DNA of 10,179 nucleotides, taken from the NCBI GenBank assembly GCA_004151065.3, contig NWUY0300027041.1, positions 32,040-42,218 on the forward strand, read 5' to 3'. The position numbers were made by a program, and so were the translations under genes. The notes beneath the pieces are model-generated. The model saw only the letters and a program-made list of their open reading frames with translations, was not told the origin of the DNA and did no database searches. Positions 8,304 to 10,179 of the stretch are shown piece by piece (position 1 is the stretch's first letter; every line of letters starts with the position of its first letter). This DNA comes from Larix sibirica. Lineage: Eukaryota > Streptophyta > Pinopsida > Pinales > Pinaceae.

Positions 8304-8423
8304 AATATTAATAATTTATAATTTGTAGATAAATAAATTATAATAATAAAATTTAAATTTAATAAATTAATTAATAATAATTAATTAAGTCTATAAAAAT
8401 AGATAATTCATAAAATATTTACT
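8301..8423. repeat. Right copy of 124-bp direct repeat
   Basis: This is the partner of 7937-8060 at an offset of 364 bp. It begins at the last ATC units of the SINE tail and ends at TTTACT. Sequences beyond both ends are not shared. Confidence 0.8.
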
Positions 8424-8514
8424 CAATATAACTTTCATGAACAAACCTAATGGTTTGGCAATTAATGACGCGAATAGGAAGAAAATAACATAGACACGGT
8501 ACCTCACTCAAAGA

Positions 8515-9271
8515 TGAATCACGAGACATTTGGAAAAGCATGCAATTGTTTGTTTGAAGAAGTTACTTAAGGGTTGTGACTTTGTCTAGACGGATGGGAG
8601 GGGCCTTTCGGGAGGCAACCTAACGGGATGGAATGGAAATATGGAAATTTTGAATAGTTTCTATTTCAAGTCTGGTATTAGTACTGCTTTCGACTACAAG
8701 ACTCTAGAATTGAAGTTTTTGATTCTCAATGTTTATGGCCCATACGAGAGGAAATTTTATTACTGGAATGGGCTTCTTGAAAATACTTTTTTACAGGATC
8801 TCCCTTTTCTATTGGCAGGGACTTGAATTTCACTCTCAGCAGAGTTGAGATTTGGGAGAATAGAGCTCATCAAGATCCATTACAGGCCTTCTTCCAGCAC
8901 CAAATGGAGTTTATGGACTTGGTTGACATTGAACTAGTGGAGCTCAAACCAACTTGGTTTAATAAAAGAGTAAGTGCAGCAGCGATAACTAAGAGGTTAG
9001 ATCGCTTTCTTTTTCAAGGAGATTTGTTAAGGAAAGTGTATAATGTGAGGTCGTGGAGAATTACTGGAGGGGGGTAAGACCATCTCCCCATTCTCTATCA
9101 GATTGAAAGAGGAGAAAGGAAACCGACGACTCCTTACAAGTTCAATTCCCACTGGTTGTTAAATGCTGAGTATACGAAATTAATTAGAAATTGTTGGAAA
9201 GGATATGATGCCAGTCTTAATATTCCAGCATGTAGACAGTTCTCAGATGCATTACAGGAAGTAAAGAAGCT
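8515..9271 (+). pseudogene. L1-type LINE endonuclease (ORF2 N-terminal part), broken
   Basis: The translation matches the apurinic-type (EEP family) endonuclease that starts ORF2 of plant L1-class LINEs and nicks target DNA for insertion. Visible in order: a His-Glu-Thr near 8520-8528 (normally Gln-Glu-Thr, with the catalytic Glu); a GRGLSGG motif and TGWN near 8593-8630; NVYGPY near 8730; an AGDLNF motif around 8815-8831 readable only across a frameshift; RLDRFLF near 8997-9015; and DHLPI at 9078-9092, whose preceding Ser codon is now a stop. KFNSHWL near 9140 marks the link to the reverse transcriptase domain. Lesions are TAG at 8587-8589, a one-base loss in the G run near 8818-8820, and TAA at 9075-9077. 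Similarity stops near 9271, before the reverse transcriptase. ORF1 is not seen upstream. The copy is certainly inactive; the family assignment is firm, the exact left edge is not. Confidence 0.85.
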
Positions 9272-9272
9272 N
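9272..9272. other. Single ambiguous base (N) at LINE breakpoint
   Basis: This is the second N in the window. LINE-like coding runs up to the codon containing it (Val-Lys-Lys-Leu) and does not continue after it. As at 883, it may mark a contig join and not a real junction. Confidence 0.85.
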
Positions 9273-9928
9273 GACACCATTTGCCCTTGTTGGATTGGCA
9301 CTAGTCTTCTTTATCCTCCCATCACCTTTATTTTCTATACTACAACACCAAAATGGTTTTGCTAAAGTATGTCTTCACATCATCTTGTTCTTCATTGTGA
9401 TAGCCTAATAGTACTAGCCTAGGGAAGCCCCCCTTGAGTTGGAGAAGAGCCAACCTAAAGTGTAGAGAGGGAGTTGTTGAGGTGACAATGGGTAATCCCT
9501 CTAGCTTGTGGTTGGGCTAGCATTGTTCCTTTGGGATTTGATCACACATGCTAGTTTGAGCTCTAACAATTGGGATGTTTGTTAAAGGTTGAGAGTTCAA
9601 ATTTGTGTTTTCCCACTTCATATACAAAAGAACACCACCCTTTCTACAAGCTTGGGCATTAGTTCCACTCAAAGCATCTTTAAAAAATGATATTGCAGTT
9701 GGTCTGTTGTAGAATACTGATGAGCAAAGCACTGAAAGAGGGATCAAGCTCCCAAACAACTATCCAAGAGGTAAAATGCAGGTTGGTTTCTTTGGTTATG
9801 ATTCTATGCATTTAATGGTGACTTATACAACTAATCATAGGTGTTTATTGCAAGTTTTCATTCATGGGCAGGTTTGTTATGGTTTCCCTAGCTGGTCATA
9901 CTCATATACTATGTATTTTGCTATGTAG
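9273..9928. other. Unassigned intergenic sequence
   Basis: No gene is recognised. A B-box-like GAGTTCAAATTTG occurs near 9591-9603, but the nearest A-box-like segments (TAGCTTGTGGTTGGG near 9502, or GAGCTCTAACAATTGGG near 9558) fit poorly, so a SINE is not called. The minus-strand 80-codon frame at 9517-9759 has no recognisable domain. Confidence 0.4.
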
Positions 9929-10143
9929 CAGGGGTACCCATACCCGGGGGTAGGGTACGTGTACCCGTACCGGGTACTTGGGTACTTGTAAGGTACATCT
10001 CTCGCCTTACCCTTCCATACCCCATACTGGCTCCATGTACTCGAGACGCTGTTATAAAAAAAGGGGTACTTATAGGGTAAATGGTACGTCGTACCCCATG
10101 TTTGGGTACTTCGTACCCTGTGTTTGGGTACTCCAGGGGTACG
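9929..10143. mobile_element. GGGTAC/GTACCC-rich segment, possible hAT-like transposon end
   Basis: The segment opens with CAGGGGTACCC directly after CTATGTAG. CAGGG at the terminus followed by clustered subterminal motifs is typical of plant hAT elements, which make 8-bp target duplications; CTATGTAG (9921-9928) would be one half. By eye there are about fifteen GTAC tetramers, eight of them in GGGTAC and four in GTACCC, on both strands. CAGGGGTAC recurs in direct orientation at 10134-10142, and GTACCCTG at 10113-10120 is nearly its inverse. No matching 8-bp repeat is found before the window ends, so the element either continues or is truncated. A locally expanded palindromic satellite is the alternative. 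The minus-strand frame at 9921-10169 is a by-product of the repeats. Confidence 0.45.
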
Positions 10144-10179
10144 ACCGACTCAGCAAAATGCAAATTCACTGGGGAAAAT

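Noticed and set aside
9591-9603. SINE with B box GAGTTCAAATTTG
   Set aside because: No A box lies at an acceptable distance, so the single motif is not enough.
9714-9736. Hammerhead ribozyme core (CTGATGA followed by GAAA)
   Set aside because: The bases between the two motifs do not form stem II, and no flanking stems I and III with a cleavage triplet are apparent. It is a chance match.
9921-10169. 82-codon minus-strand frame
   Set aside because: It is produced by the GTAC-rich repeats, which lack stop codons on that strand. No domain is visible.
1-10179. CRISPR array, prokaryotic operon or phage-type system
   Set aside because: There are no regularly spaced identical short repeats with unique spacers and no bacterial-type gene organisation. 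All tandem repeats are contiguous plant-type minisatellites.

Overview
The window looks like intergenic DNA from a large plant nuclear genome. It is AT-rich, has no intact protein-coding gene, and is filled with decayed mobile elements and simple or tandem repeats. Long retrotransposon-like repeats, a plant L1-type LINE fragment and several tRNA-like SINE heads support a seed plant. A conifer-like genome is my guess from the texture, not something the sequence proves. No rRNA gene, functional tRNA gene, CRISPR array or bacterial-type operon is visible.

Positions 1-3648 are dominated by a long direct repeat. Bases 1-882 recur at 2779-3648 with about 97% identity (about 24 substitutions plus one 12-bp indel by eye). 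Both copies stop at the same sequence, GTTTAAAAGTCA. They are probably the 3' parts of two long terminal repeats. The 884-2778 stretch between them has no gag-pol coding, no recognisable primer-binding site, a TTAA/TAAG-rich low-complexity tract and a GC-rich hairpin island near 1950-2020. A single N at 883 lies exactly on the repeat boundary, so part of this arrangement may be an assembly join.

Positions 3649-5935 hold a possible LINE 3' tail ending in an A9 run, a polypurine-tract-like motif, a tRNA-like SINE head, a CA/TA microsatellite and a degenerate minisatellite whose last two units are perfect 83-bp duplicates. Positions 5939-7525 are less AT-rich. They contain only short broken frames, two small in-phase tandem repeats (30 and 33 bp) and two further tRNA-like A/B box pairs.

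Positions 7526-8423 are AT-rich and contain a better SINE candidate with an ATC-repeat tail, sitting between two 124-bp direct repeats that are about 88% identical. Positions 8515-9271 are the clearest protein relic: the apurinic-type endonuclease region of an L1-class LINE, broken by two in-frame stops and a one-base frameshift. It ends abruptly at a second single N (9272). After an unassigned stretch, 9929-10143 is an unusual GGGTAC/GTACCC-dense segment that could be the subterminal end of a hAT-like DNA transposon continuing beyond the window.

There are no genes working together here. The window records successive insertion and decay. I see no convincing new biological system. The points most worth checking are the coincidence of both Ns with homology breakpoints, the long-repeat structure at the start, and the GTAC-rich terminal structure.
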